Source of the DNA: CBDFGK01 sp965247075
GTDB taxonomy: Bacteria > Pseudomonadota > Gammaproteobacteria > Pseudomonadales > Halieaceae
Assembly: GCA_965247075.1 (NCBI GenBank)
Contig: CBDFGK010000003.1
Location: 1,674,001 to 1,738,000, forward strand
Length of the DNA stretch: 64,000 nt
Reading direction: 5' to 3'
Shown: positions 43,359-52,255 of the stretch, one piece after another
Position numbering within the stretch: position 1 is the first letter of the stretch
How the letters are laid out: each line of letters opens with the position of its first letter
Translations under genes and position numbers: made by a program
The notes under the pieces: model-generated
Seen by the model: only the letters and a program-made list of their open reading frames with translations
Told to the model about the DNA's origin: nothing
The model's database searches: none

Positions 43359-43817
43359 ATGACCACTCTATTCACACATCCCGCGAAACTTCTCAGCGCC
43401 GCCGGCCAACAACTGGGTCACACCGATTGGCTGGATATGAAGCAGGCGCGCATTGACCTGTTCGCCGATGCCACCGGCGATCACCAGTGGATTCATGTGG
43501 ACCCGGAAAAGGCTAAAGACGGGCCGTTTGGCGCCACCATCGCCCACGGCTACCTGACCCTGTCGCTGGCCAACCTGTTTCTGCCGGACTTGATGGCAGT
43601 ACAAAGCGTGGCTATGGGCGTAAATTACGGCTGCGACCGGGTGCGCTTTCCGGCCCCGGTACCGGTGGGTAGCCGGGTGCGTGGTGCGGGCGAAGTGATT
43701 AGCGCCGAGGAAGTGAAGGGCGGTGTACAGGTTGTGGTGCGTATTACGGTTGAGATCGAAGGCAGTGATCGGCCCGCCTGCGTAGTCGATACTATCAGCC
43801 GATTCTTTCCCGCCTGA
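43359..43817 (+). CDS. MaoC family dehydratase
   Basis: The 152-residue protein has the hot-dog fold signature of R-specific enoyl-CoA hydratases: FADATGDHQWIHVDPEKA with the catalytic Asp and His, and GPFGATIAHGYLTLSL. It would hydrate enoyl-CoA in fatty acid or polyester metabolism. The open frame continues upstream into the palindrome, but only the ATG at 43359 gives a normal N-terminus. The WS/DGAT gene next door fits a lipid storage context. Confidence 0.93.
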   Translation: MTTLFTHPAKLLSAAGQQLGHTDWLDMKQARIDLFADATGDHQWIHVDPEKAKDGPFGATIAHGYLTLSLANLFLPDLMAVQSVAMGVNYGCDRVRFPAPVPVGSRVRGAGEVISAEEVKGGVQVVVRITVEIEGSDRPACVVDTISRFFPA

Positions 43818-43859
43818 TCAGGCCGGCGGTTTCAATTCAAAAGACTGCGCTAATGGCCC

Positions 43860-44594
43860 ATGAACGGCACACAAACCAACGACAATACAGGGCAGGTTTC
43901 CGCAATGGAATTTAACGCAACTGAAATTACCGAGGCATTTCCCTCGGCGACGGTAGTGCTGGTACGCGACGGCGCTGCCGGCATGGAAGTACTGATGGTG
44001 TGCCGCAGTGAGCAGGTCAAGCACATGGGTGGCATGTGGGTGTTCCCGGGCGGTCGGGTGGACCCGGCAGATCATGTAGAAGACGGCGATATATACAGCG
44101 CCGCCCGCAACGCCGCCATTCGTGAAACCCAGGAAGAAGCGGGGCTGGATATCCCCGCCGACCACCTGTTTTACATCTCGCACTGGACCACGCCGGAGGG
44201 TGCGAAGAAGCGCTTTGCCACCTGGTTTTTTGTCGGTGTGTTGGAACAGGACCAGCAAGTGGTGGTCGACGGCGGCGAGATTTCCCAGTATCGCTGGGTA
44301 TTGCCTGCCCAGGCACTGGAAGAACAGAAAAGCGGAGAGCTGCGCCTGATGCCGCCCACCTTTATCACCTTGCTGGAACTGATGGCTTTCCCGGATTGCG
44401 TGACCCTGCGCGCACAAATGTCTGTGCGCGAACCGGTTATTTACGCACCGCTGGTGACAGAGCTGGATGGGGCTCTGCATTTTTTATATGAGGGCGATGC
44501 CGGCTTCGAGTCCGGCGATCCGGCCCAGGAAGGTAGCAGGCACCGCTGCATCATGGCGGATAAGGCTCTCAGCTATGTGCGTGAAAACCAATGA
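43860..44594 (+). CDS. NUDIX hydrolase, NUDT19-like
   Basis: The 244-residue product has an interrupted Nudix box: FPGGRVDPAD, an insertion, then AAIRETQEEAGLDI with the metal-binding RExxEE core. The longer spacing and the arrangement resemble mammalian NUDT19-type CoA diphosphatases. It may hydrolyse CoA or acyl-CoA esters, but this is inferred. The ATG at 43860 is used; a second in-frame ATG is at 43905. It converges on an SDR gene 12 bases away. Confidence 0.88.
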   Translation: MNGTQTNDNTGQVSAMEFNATEITEAFPSATVVLVRDGAAGMEVLMVCRSEQVKHMGGMWVFPGGRVDPADHVEDGDIYSAARNAAIRETQEEAGLDIPADHLFYISHWTTPEGAKKRFATWFFVGVLEQDQQVVVDGGEISQYRWVLPAQALEEQKSGELRLMPPTFITLLELMAFPDCVTLRAQMSVREPVIYAPLVTELDGALHFLYEGDAGFESGDPAQEGSRHRCIMADKALSYVRENQ

Positions 44595-44606
44595 TCACCG
44601 CCATTG

Positions 44607-45482
44607 CTACATCTGCGGTAAACCGGCCAGATTCAGTGGCAATTCGGCCCGACCATAGCGCTGGGCGCGATCGGTTAACTGAGCTTGCGCGTTTTCCACG
44701 CCGATCATAAGAATAAAGCGCCCATCGAGAATGCCCTGCATGGCAAATGTGGCCAGCTCATTCAGATCCTGAAACTGCAACTCCATACCTGCCTGATCCG
44801 CCATCTTCTTAAATTCCTCCACCGTGGGAGAGGGGATGCCAGGTTTTTCCCGGGCGAGATCGGCGGGACGATTGCGGTCTGTGGTCCAGATACCCGTATC
44901 CAGCAATCCACCGGAGGGGTAGAACAAATGGCCCTGTAGCTTGGTCTCTTCAGTTTGCAACTGTGCGCCCAGGCATTCGGTAATGATAGACACAGCCGCC
45001 TTGCTGGAGGCGTATACCGATTGAAAGGGCAGCGGAGATATGCCGCCGTCGCCGGAAGAGGTGTTAATAATGTGGCCCTCTGCGCCGCCTTCAATCATGC
45101 GCGGTACAAACGACTGGATACCATGCACCACTCCCATGACGTTGACGCTGTGTACCCACTTCCAGTCATTGGGGGTGGTTTCCCAGACGTTGGCAGAGGG
45201 TGCTGCTACGCCGGCATTGTTAAACAATACGTGGCACACGCCGTACTTTTCATAAACGGCTGCGGCCAGTGCATCCACTGCTTCGGCCGAGGAGCAATCG
45301 GTGACCACGCCACTGACTTCTCCGTCACCGGAGAGCTCGGCAACGGCAGCATCCAGCGCGCTCTGTTCAACATCACCGATAACGACTTTTGCGCCTGCTG
45401 CGAGTAACTGGCGCACCAGCGCCTTGCCAATGCCGCCGGCGCCGCCGGTGACCACGGTTACTTTGTCATGAAAACTGTCCAT
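44607..45482 (-). CDS. short-chain dehydrogenase/reductase
   Basis: The 291-residue protein has TGGAGGIGKAL for cofactor binding near residue 12, an LFNNAGVAAP segment near 85 and the catalytic INTSSGDGG and YASSKAA (Ser, YxxxK) positions. An additional C-terminal part of about 70 residues includes EEFKKMADQAG. Substrate unknown. It is divergent from the TRAP transporter operon, with 117 bases between; TTAGA ... TCTAA at 45501-45516 could be an operator. Confidence 0.9.
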   Translation of the reverse strand: MDSFHDKVTVVTGGAGGIGKALVRQLLAAGAKVVIGDVEQSALDAAVAELSGDGEVSGVVTDCSSAEAVDALAAAVYEKYGVCHVLFNNAGVAAPSANVWETTPNDWKWVHSVNVMGVVHGIQSFVPRMIEGGAEGHIINTSSGDGGISPLPFQSVYASSKAAVSIITECLGAQLQTEETKLQGHLFYPSGGLLDTGIWTTDRNRPADLAREKPGIPSPTVEEFKKMADQAGMELQFQDLNELATFAMQGILDGRFILMIGVENAQAQLTDRAQRYGRAELPLNLAGLPQM

Positions 45483-45599
45483 GCTGCGTTCCTGTAGTTT
45501 TTAGATTGATCTCTAAGGGTATCTGATATCGGAGGGCAAGGTGGTTTAACATGGCTGACTTTCCCATTATTAGTTGGCCGAATAAAGCGGGGTGTTGTC

Positions 45600-46709
45600 A
45601 TGATTTCTCAACGAGCGGCGCTGGTAGCAGTGCTGGTTGCCTTTTGTGTTGGATTGCTGGGTAGCCTGTCGATTCGACCGGCCGGTGGTCGAGCTGATCC
45701 CGGCCTGTCCAAAGGCGAGGAGCATGCCCAGCGGCGCATCCACTGGCGCATGCCGATTTCCATTACCAGTACCTCGCCAATTCTCGGTGACTCGCCGGTG
45801 TGGATGGCCCAGATGCTGCTGGAGTCAACCGCAGGCGCCATTCAGTTGGACGTATACGATCCGGGTGAGTTGGTGCCGGCATTTTCTATCACCGATGCGG
45901 TGCGAGATGGCAAAGTACCGGTGGGCCATACCTGGCTGGGTTATGATCAGGGCAAGATTCCGGCCGCGGCGCTGTTTGCGGCCACGCCATTTGGATTTGA
46001 ACCCTGGGAGTTCCTTGGATGGTGGTACGAGGGCGGCGGCGCAGGCCTGGCGGATGATTTGTATCGCCAACACAATATCAAACCCCTGCTGTGCGGCATT
46101 ATTGGCCCGGAGACGGCCGGTTGGTTTCGCGATCCCATCAATTCGCTGGAGGATATCAAGGGCTTGAAAATTCGCTTCGCCGGTATCGGTGGCAAGGTGA
46201 TGGAGCGTGCCGGCGCATCAGTGACCATGTTGCCCGGTGGGGAAATATTCCAGGCACTTGAGAAAGGCGCCATCGATGCTACCGAATTTTCTCTACCGCT
46301 AATGGATCAAGCCCTGGGTTTTTCGCGCATCGCCAAAAACAATTACTATCCGGGCTGGCATCAGCCTTTCACCGCCGTGCACGCAGTGGTGAATCTCGAT
46401 GTATGGAACGGTATTGCCAGTGCCGATCAACACCAGATAGAGCAGGCCTGCATGGCGGTTAGCACGCGTACACTGGCGGCTTCCGAAGGCCTGCAAGGCG
46501 CTGTAATTGCAGGCTTTCCCGCGGTTGGCGTTACAGCGCGTTACCTGGATACCAACATATTGCGTGAGTTGCAGCGACTCAGTTTGGAAGTGATGGACGA
46601 AGAGGCGACCCGCGATCCCGATTTTGCGGCGATACTGAAATCCCAGCGGGAATTTAGCGCCGAGTACCTGCACTGGAAGCGGCTGGCCTATTTGCCGCGC
46701 GATTTTTGA
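45600..46709 (+). CDS. TRAP transporter substrate-binding protein (DctP/TakP type)
   Basis: The 369-residue protein has an N-terminal hydrophobic signal segment (AALVAVLVAFCVGLLGSL), then a DctP-like fold. The motif GGEIFQALEKGAIDATE near residue 212 and the GLKIRFAGIGGKVMERAG segment are typical of the TakP-type receptors for 2-oxo acids. It binds the solute in the periplasm and passes it to the two membrane subunits encoded next, with one-base overlap to the small subunit. The substrate is not certain. Confidence 0.93.
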   Translation: MISQRAALVAVLVAFCVGLLGSLSIRPAGGRADPGLSKGEEHAQRRIHWRMPISITSTSPILGDSPVWMAQMLLESTAGAIQLDVYDPGELVPAFSITDAVRDGKVPVGHTWLGYDQGKIPAAALFAATPFGFEPWEFLGWWYEGGGAGLADDLYRQHNIKPLLCGIIGPETAGWFRDPINSLEDIKGLKIRFAGIGGKVMERAGASVTMLPGGEIFQALEKGAIDATEFSLPLMDQALGFSRIAKNNYYPGWHQPFTAVHAVVNLDVWNGIASADQHQIEQACMAVSTRTLAASEGLQGAVIAGFPAVGVTARYLDTNILRELQRLSLEVMDEEATRDPDFAAILKSQREFSAEYLHWKRLAYLPRDF

Positions 46710-47233
46710 TGGCTATTCCCAATCTGCCGGAAACGGCACTGTCTCGCCGCATAGATCCGTTGATTCTCACGATTGGTCGTGCCGTGTCCTGGGTGTGGTT
46801 GCTTTTATTGATCATCATCGTCGGCAACGTATTTATCCGCTACGTCTTTGACCAGGGCCGCATCGAATTTGAAGAGATCCAGTGGCATATATACTCGGCA
46901 GGTTTCCTGCTCGGCCTGTCCTACGCTTTTCAGGCCGATGCGCACATTCGTGTTGACGTCGTGTCAGAGCGCTTACCGGCACGATGGCGCGCCTGGCTGG
47001 AGCTGTATGGCATCGTGCTGGCGCTGCTGCCGTTCCTGTTTTTGATGGTCTGGTTTAGCCTGCCGTTTGTGCAACAGAGCTGGGCCTTATCGGAAATTTC
47101 TCAAGCCCCCGGGGGCTTGCCTTATCGATGGTTGATCAAGGCGGCGTTGCCGTTGGGCTTTGTGTTGTTAACGCTGGCCGCGTTGTCGCGCTTGAGTCGG
47201 GTGTGGATGTTTTTATTTGGAGCGCGTACATGA
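46709..47233 (+). CDS. TRAP transporter small permease subunit (DctQ)
   Basis: The 174-residue protein has four membrane segments, with FEEIQWHIYSAGFLLGLSYAFQADAHIRVDV matching the DctQ signature (E-x-x-W, HIRVD). It binds the large subunit and takes part in solute transfer. It overlaps the receptor gene by one base and the large permease gene by four bases. Confidence 0.93.
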   Translation: MAIPNLPETALSRRIDPLILTIGRAVSWVWLLLLIIIVGNVFIRYVFDQGRIEFEEIQWHIYSAGFLLGLSYAFQADAHIRVDVVSERLPARWRAWLELYGIVLALLPFLFLMVWFSLPFVQQSWALSEISQAPGGLPYRWLIKAALPLGFVLLTLAALSRLSRVWMFLFGART

Positions 47234-48579
47234 GCCCCAGTGAGGTCTTGGCCCTGGGCATGTTTTTCAGTTTTATCGCGCTGGTGTTTACCGGCTTTCC
47301 CATCGCCTGGATTTTGGGTGGCTTGTCGGTGTTCTTTACCGCATTGGCCATAGTGCTGGAGATAGACCTGGGTTTTGCCACCGGGGTGGATTGGGCTTAC
47401 ACCTCACTCACTGTGGATCGCGTGTGGAATGTGATGGAGAACTGGGTGATGGTGGCGCTGCCCATGTTTATCCTCATGGGCTTGTTGCTGGATCGCTCCG
47501 GTATCGCGCGCAATCTGCTACTCAGTGTCGCGCGTTTGCTGGGACCAGTGCGCGGTGGACTGGCGATAACGGTTACCGTGATCGGAATTTTGCTGGCGGC
47601 GACCACCGGTATTATCGGCGCCTCGGTGGTGCTGCTGGCTTTGCTGGGCCTGCCGGTCATGCTGGAAAATGAATACGACAAGGAGTTGGCCGCCGGCACC
47701 GTGTGTGCGGTTGGCACCCTGGGAATATTGATACCGCCCAGCATCATGCTGGTCTTGATGGCTGATCGCATGTCCATGAGCGTGGGTGATTTATTTATGG
47801 GCGCCTTGCTACCCGGCGCGTTGTTGGGCGGGCTCTATATTGCCTATTTATTACTGGTGGGCCGGCTGCAACCGCATCGGGCTCCCGCCGCCAAAAGCGC
47901 GCCCATTGATCTGTCGGCGGTGGTCGACCTTATCAAGGCCATTGTACCGGCAGCGTTGCTAATACTGGCTGTGCTGGGCAGCATCTTCTTCGGTGTGGCA
48001 ACGCCGACCGAGGCGGCCGGTGTCGGCGCGGCGGGTGCTCTATTTCTGGCCTGCGCCAACGGCGCTTTGAGCCTGCCGGTTTTTAAAGAGGTATTGGAAG
48101 AGACCACTCGCACTACGGCCTTTATTTTCGCCGTGTTGCTGGGGGCAACGGCTTTCTCGTTGGTGCTGCGCGGCCTGGGGGGCGATGAGCTGATGAGCCG
48201 CGCGCTGATGTCTCTGCCCTTCGAAGGCGGCGGCATTATCATCTGTATTTTGTTCGCCACCTTTCTGCTCGGCTTTTTTCTGGACTGGATTGAGTTGACC
48301 CTGATCGTATTGCCGCTGGTATCGCCAGTGGTGGTGAATCTTGGTTTCGATCCCATTTGGTTTACGGTGTTGTTTGCCGTTTGCCTGCAAACCAGTTTTC
48401 TTACGCCGCCGGTGGGTTTTGCCATTTTCTACCTGCGCGGCGTGGCTCCGCCCGGTATCAGTGTGGGCACCATTTATCGCGGCGTGGTGCCCTTTATTAT
48501 CATCCAGCTGATTGGCTTGATTATCATCTTTAACTGGCAGCCACTGGTTACCTGGTTGCCGGCCCAGGCCTACGGCTAA
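47230..48579 (+). CDS. TRAP transporter large permease subunit (DctM)
   Basis: From the ATG at 47230 the protein is 449 residues with about twelve membrane segments, the usual DctM size. It contains the family motifs NWVMVALPMFILMGLLLDRSG, GTLGILIPPSIMLVLMADRM and FFLDWIELTLIVLPLVSP. It uses the Na+ or proton gradient to drive uptake with the receptor and small subunit. The open frame further upstream overlaps dctQ and is not meaningful. It closes the operon. Confidence 0.94.
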   Translation: MSPSEVLALGMFFSFIALVFTGFPIAWILGGLSVFFTALAIVLEIDLGFATGVDWAYTSLTVDRVWNVMENWVMVALPMFILMGLLLDRSGIARNLLLSVARLLGPVRGGLAITVTVIGILLAATTGIIGASVVLLALLGLPVMLENEYDKELAAGTVCAVGTLGILIPPSIMLVLMADRMSMSVGDLFMGALLPGALLGGLYIAYLLLVGRLQPHRAPAAKSAPIDLSAVVDLIKAIVPAALLILAVLGSIFFGVATPTEAAGVGAAGALFLACANGALSLPVFKEVLEETTRTTAFIFAVLLGATAFSLVLRGLGGDELMSRALMSLPFEGGGIIICILFATFLLGFFLDWIELTLIVLPLVSPVVVNLGFDPIWFTVLFAVCLQTSFLTPPVGFAIFYLRGVAPPGISVGTIYRGVVPFIIIQLIGLIIIFNWQPLVTWLPAQAYG

Positions 48580-48618
48580 GCTGCGTATACAGAGCGTGAA
48601 TACGGCTTTTTGACCGCC

Positions 48619-49368
48619 AGTATTTTCCAATCCCTAAATGAGTCTGAAGCAGGGGCTATCCAGAGTTGATCTCAAGCCCTCATATTCCCCCGTTCATGGA
48701 TTGATTTGAACAGTTGCCGGCGAGCCTCCCGGAGTTTGTTGGCGGCCTCATTATCGCTTGTCTCATAGGTGCCGGCATCCAGTATTTCATGCCCATTCCT
48801 GCTCTCGGCCAGGGCATTGTCATTGGTCTGCCAAGATCGGGATTTCGTGAATTCGATACGCAGCTTCTCCAGTAACCCAGCTACCCGTTTGTTGATGTAT
48901 TCCGAACCGTTATCGGAGTGGAAGCCCAGGATGACAAAGGGCAAGTCCTCCCGTAGTTGCTCCAGTGCAGGGATAAGGTAACGCTCACTGAATTTCTCCA
49001 CGCTGCGCCGGTGTCGAATAGAGGCACGGGACTTTCTCAGGTTGTACCGGTGGGCGACAGAGATCGAGGACAGGCATTGGTATTCGTCTTGACCAAACAG
49101 CGTATAGGCGCGCTCACAGAGCTTCTCCATCGCCGGCCCGTTGGGGGGTGTTGTGGCGCTCATCCATCGCCGCGAGCAAATGGATGTCTGCATCGGTAAA
49201 ACGCCGTGAGAAACCATTGACGGTGCGTTGCCGGCGACCTCAAAGGCCACCGGCTGGGTGCCCTCCAGAAAGGCGATCAGCTGGTTGATGGGGGTCAGGG
49301 GCTATGTCAGACTCATTTCGGGGTAGAAACAGCCCCCCATTCAGACTTATTTCATATTGGAAAAGACT
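48619..49368 (-). mobile_element. degenerate insertion sequence, copy 1 (about 750 bp)
   Basis: The ends carry AGTATTTTCCAAT (left) and AGTCTTTTCCAAT (right, reverse complement), with further matches inward (AGTCTGAA). The same sequence occurs at 54719-55699 in the same orientation. Copy 1 lacks 177 bp and 51 bp relative to copy 2; each missing segment is bounded by a short direct repeat (TTCTCCACGCTG and GGTCAGG), so both losses fit slippage or recombination. No target duplication is visible at either copy. It has no working transposase. Confidence 0.85.
48672..49250 (-). pseudogene. integrase-core transposase fragment of copy 1
   Basis: The frame reads FSERYLIPALEQLREDLPFV, then GFHSDNGSEYINKRVAGLLE and NALAESRNGHEILDAG, which is the DDE/rve integrase core with the second Asp and the Glu. 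The first catalytic Asp region is missing because of the 177-bp deletion that joins RRSVEK directly to FSERY. The N-terminal part is out of frame and the start is lost, so the protein cannot be active. Confidence 0.85.
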
Positions 49369-49395
49369 GACAGTTTAAATTTTTGGGATTATACT
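49367..49395 (+). promoter_or_regulatory. promoter at the insertion-sequence junction
   Basis: CTGACA (49367-49372) and TATACT (49390-49395) are separated by 17 bases, each one mismatch from consensus. The first bases of the -35 box, CT(G), belong to the end of the insertion sequence (copy 2 also ends GACTG), and ACA comes from the flanking DNA. Transcription would start about 30 bases before the GHKL ATPase ATG. A GAGG Shine-Dalgarno site lies at 49422-49425. Confidence 0.55.
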
Positions 49396-49430
49396 TTTAG
49401 TACTCATAGGGTAGATTTAGCGAGGCAGAT

Positions 49431-51473
49431 ATGCCGGATTTAGGCGAGGGTAGCGAGGCAGTTGCAAATTACATAGCTATTTGCAACACAGTTGCAGACT
49501 CGTATCCGGAAAGCAAAGCCCATGGCTTGCAGAAGGATGCAATTCAAAATTCCATGGATGCTCGTAAAGGCAAGAGTGTCGTGCGTGTTGAATTTAAGGT
49601 AGTAAAAAACGAGCATGACAAGACTTTTCTAACTTTCAAAGACAGTAATACCACTGGGTTATCTGGTGCGGTGGTACAAAATGTGTCTGATTATAAAAGT
49701 TTGAAACAAGATGATCATTGGGCACGATTTGAGGCATTTGCATTCACCAAGGATGATCCTGATGCTCTTGGAGCAAGAGGACAAGGGAAATTCATTTTTC
49801 TTTGTGCATCAAAACAATACAAGATGTTTTACGATACATTGCGAGACGATGGTATTTACCGACTTGGTGCCACAGAAGCGACAGAGGTAGGACGTACGGT
49901 TTATCCAAAAAGAGGGAATGAATGGGAAAACAACATAGCAGAAGCTCAACTACGAAAATTTTGTGATTTGGAACCGTTAGAAGAAGTGGGCACAAGAATT
50001 ATTGTTTGCGAACCGATACCAGAAGTTTTGGAAGAAATTGAAAATGGTTTATTTGAGAGAGCTATTCAGGAGACTTGGTTCCGTGCCATTGAGAAAGGAC
50101 AATTAGAAGTATGGCTCAATGTATTGGGACAAAATACAAAAATTGAACTGTCTTCTCCGTATCCGTTACCTAAAAATGATGCCTCGCAAACCAAAGTGTG
50201 GATTTATAAAAAGGATTTTGTCGATCAAGCGATATCTTCATCAGATGGCACTTTCAAAATTAAAAATTTTTGTGCCGTGCATTTATCAAATCATGAAATA
50301 CCGGAAGAATTTCAGGGCGTGGCGATTATACAAAACGGCATGAAAATTTGTTCGCTTGATATGGAAATGGCACCAACTGATATTCGCAAAAGAATCACCG
50401 GATATATTGAATTCGACAAGGATCTTGACAGAGAACTGCGCAAGGGCAAAAATCAATCTCCCAATCACTATAACCTAAAGTGGCGAAGCACCACGCCAAG
50501 AGCAATTAGGAGTTTTATTAATCGTCAGTTGGAGGATTTTGGGCGAAAAAAATTAGGTATAGGAGAAGATAGAAGAGAAAAACAGAAGCGACTCAGAAAT
50601 ACCGCTGAAAAAGAAGCGATGGAGTTGCTGTTGCGTCACGCCCATGACATTGATTTGCAGGGCACAAAGAAACCCGGCCCCGGACCAACCCCGGAGTCAC
50701 CACCCCTACCACCGACGCCCCCGCCAAACAAAGAGATTGGTCTTATTCTTCAAACACAATTCCCTAACATTGAAAAGAAACCCCGCATTGATTGGGGCGA
50801 AGAAATACTGTTGTATTTGCGCTGTTTCAATAAGACATCTGATGACGTAAATGGGCTGGTTTCGGCAAGAATTCTGCAGGCGGACACACTCATTGAAGAA
50901 CTACTGGCAAATAAACCGATTAAGCTGAAGCGTGCGGGTGAGAACGATCTCAAACCATATTATGTAGTATTAAGTGACGGTGGACCGTTCAAAATAAGTA
51001 TTGATCAACACCGTTATAAGAATCCGGGAGAATATCGTATTCGAACGGCCTTGATTAATGCAGATGACGGGGATGAAATTGATGCTCGCACGGTTAGATT
51101 TTGGGTTGCGGAAAATCCGCCTAAAAGAATGCCGTTCAAACTAGAACCCTCACCGCTTCCCACTGAACATGCTTGGCAACCAGGCGGGGATATTGACAAT
51201 GATCCGACAATTTATTACAACACGAACCACCCTCAGTACAAACTTTCACAAGAAGACGCAGAAGATCAAGCGGATTATCTCTTTAATATATGCTTGGAAG
51301 GTGCTTTACATTTTATTTTGACCCGCCCACCCAACGAATTAGGGGATGTAGATTATCGTCCTCTGAATACGAATGAAATTGTAAGCAGTGACAAAGATCT
51401 GATACCTGAAAAGGTTTACAAAGAAATTAACGAATATATGTCAAAAGTTCGTTGGCGCAGGTATGAGGAATAG
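49431..51473 (+). CDS. GHKL-type (Hsp90/MORC-like) ATPase of unknown function
   Basis: The 680-residue protein has the three ATP-binding boxes of the GHKL superfamily: an N-box HGLQKDAIQNSMDARKG (residues about 31-47), a G1-like segment TFLTFKDSNTTGLSG (about 66-80), and a G2-like DALGARGQGKFIF (about 111-123). Residues 124-390 would be the transducer-type domain. A Pro-rich linker (GPGPTPESPPLPPTPPPN, near 427) leads to a C-terminal region of about 230 residues with beta-rich character that I cannot assign. The gene is markedly AT-rich. It is followed after five bases by an unknown gene, and both are flanked by copies of one insertion sequence. A defence role is an inference from the setting. 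Confidence 0.75.
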   Translation: MPDLGEGSEAVANYIAICNTVADSYPESKAHGLQKDAIQNSMDARKGKSVVRVEFKVVKNEHDKTFLTFKDSNTTGLSGAVVQNVSDYKSLKQDDHWARFEAFAFTKDDPDALGARGQGKFIFLCASKQYKMFYDTLRDDGIYRLGATEATEVGRTVYPKRGNEWENNIAEAQLRKFCDLEPLEEVGTRIIVCEPIPEVLEEIENGLFERAIQETWFRAIEKGQLEVWLNVLGQNTKIELSSPYPLPKNDASQTKVWIYKKDFVDQAISSSDGTFKIKNFCAVHLSNHEIPEEFQGVAIIQNGMKICSLDMEMAPTDIRKRITGYIEFDKDLDRELRKGKNQSPNHYNLKWRSTTPRAIRSFINRQLEDFGRKKLGIGEDRREKQKRLRNTAEKEAMELLLRHAHDIDLQGTKKPGPGPTPESPPLPPTPPPNKEIGLILQTQFPNIEKKPRIDWGEEILLYLRCFNKTSDDVNGLVSARILQADTLIEELLANKPIKLKRAGENDLKPYYVVLSDGGPFKISIDQHRYKNPGEYRIRTALINADDGDEIDARTVRFWVAENPPKRMPFKLEPSPLPTEHAWQPGGDIDNDPTIYYNTNHPQYKLSQEDAEDQADYLFNICLEGALHFILTRPPNELGDVDYRPLNTNEIVSSDKDLIPEKVYKEINEYMSKVRWRRYEE

Positions 51474-51478
51474 GCACC

Positions 51479-52156
51479 ATGGCGATTTTATTGCGAAAAA
51501 AAGTAAATATTAGAGGGAATAACGAGGAGATAAAAGTCTTCCGTCCGTCCGGTGTTTTGTCTCGTGAAAATCAGGGACGCGCTGAAGAACTGGATGTGTT
51601 TCTTGCCGACAAAGTGCCATTAATGGCGGAACGGATAATGCGGTTGCCAGATAAGACCACGCCTATGCGGAGGTGGTATCAGTTTGGCCAGGGCCTGCGA
51701 AAAATTGTGGATAACAATGATCTGGTGTCGCGTTCGGATGTACAGGACGGTTTTATATGGGAAGCAATTAAACAACATCTCCCGGAAACCATCGGCTTAA
51801 AAGGGGCGGGGCAGGCATACGACTCGGATGTCCCACGGCGCGGAGACAGAGGGCATCTTCCGATCTGTTATGCCGCCTCCAGCTATGCCTGGAAGGAAAT
51901 AAAATGGTTACGTCGTTGGAATGACTGGTGCGTCATTTACCATAGAGGGAGCATGTGGAAGGATAAACGAATCATTGAATCTTTGCGGGAGGAAATCACA
52001 GGAATGAAAGAATATCCCAAAGGTGATGAGTTCAGAGGAATAATAAAAAACCTGGCCGCACAGACAACTGGAAAGCATATAGAAATTCTCGACGATTCGG
52101 TGATTGCCGATAAAGTGCATAACGCGGTTGAACAGGCACTACTTAGTGTCGCATGA
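51479..52156 (+). CDS. unknown protein, partner of the GHKL ATPase gene
   Basis: I do not recognise this 225-residue protein. It is soluble, mixed alpha/beta, and rich in Trp in its second half (SSYAWKEIKWLRRWNDWCVIYHRG). A segment RRWYQFGQGLRKIVDNNDL near residue 65 faintly recalls the start of DUF1016-type nucleases, but I see no nuclease motif. It follows the GHKL gene after five bases in the same AT-rich block, so it is very likely co-transcribed. Next comes an inserted IS66 element 68 bases after its stop. Confidence 0.55.
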   Translation: MAILLRKKVNIRGNNEEIKVFRPSGVLSRENQGRAEELDVFLADKVPLMAERIMRLPDKTTPMRRWYQFGQGLRKIVDNNDLVSRSDVQDGFIWEAIKQHLPETIGLKGAGQAYDSDVPRRGDRGHLPICYAASSYAWKEIKWLRRWNDWCVIYHRGSMWKDKRIIESLREEITGMKEYPKGDEFRGIIKNLAAQTTGKHIEILDDSVIADKVHNAVEQALLSVA

Positions 52157-52216
52157 ATGCCCCAGGCGATTTTTCACGGTGTATTTGTTCATAACTGTAA
52201 ACATAAAGATCATGTC

Positions 52217-52224
52217 GTTCCGGG
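52217..52224. repeat. IS66 target-site duplication, left copy (GTTCCGGG)
   Basis: GTTCCGGG is repeated exactly at 54646-54653. Eight-base duplications are normal for IS66. Confidence 0.95.
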
Positions 52225-52255
52225 GTAAGCGGTTAACAAACGACAGGGTAGCGTG

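Noticed and set aside
48580..48618. Terminator after dctM (CGTAT ... ATACG followed by TTTTT)
   Set aside because: The stem has only five pairs and is followed by a mismatch before the T-run, so it is too weak to call.
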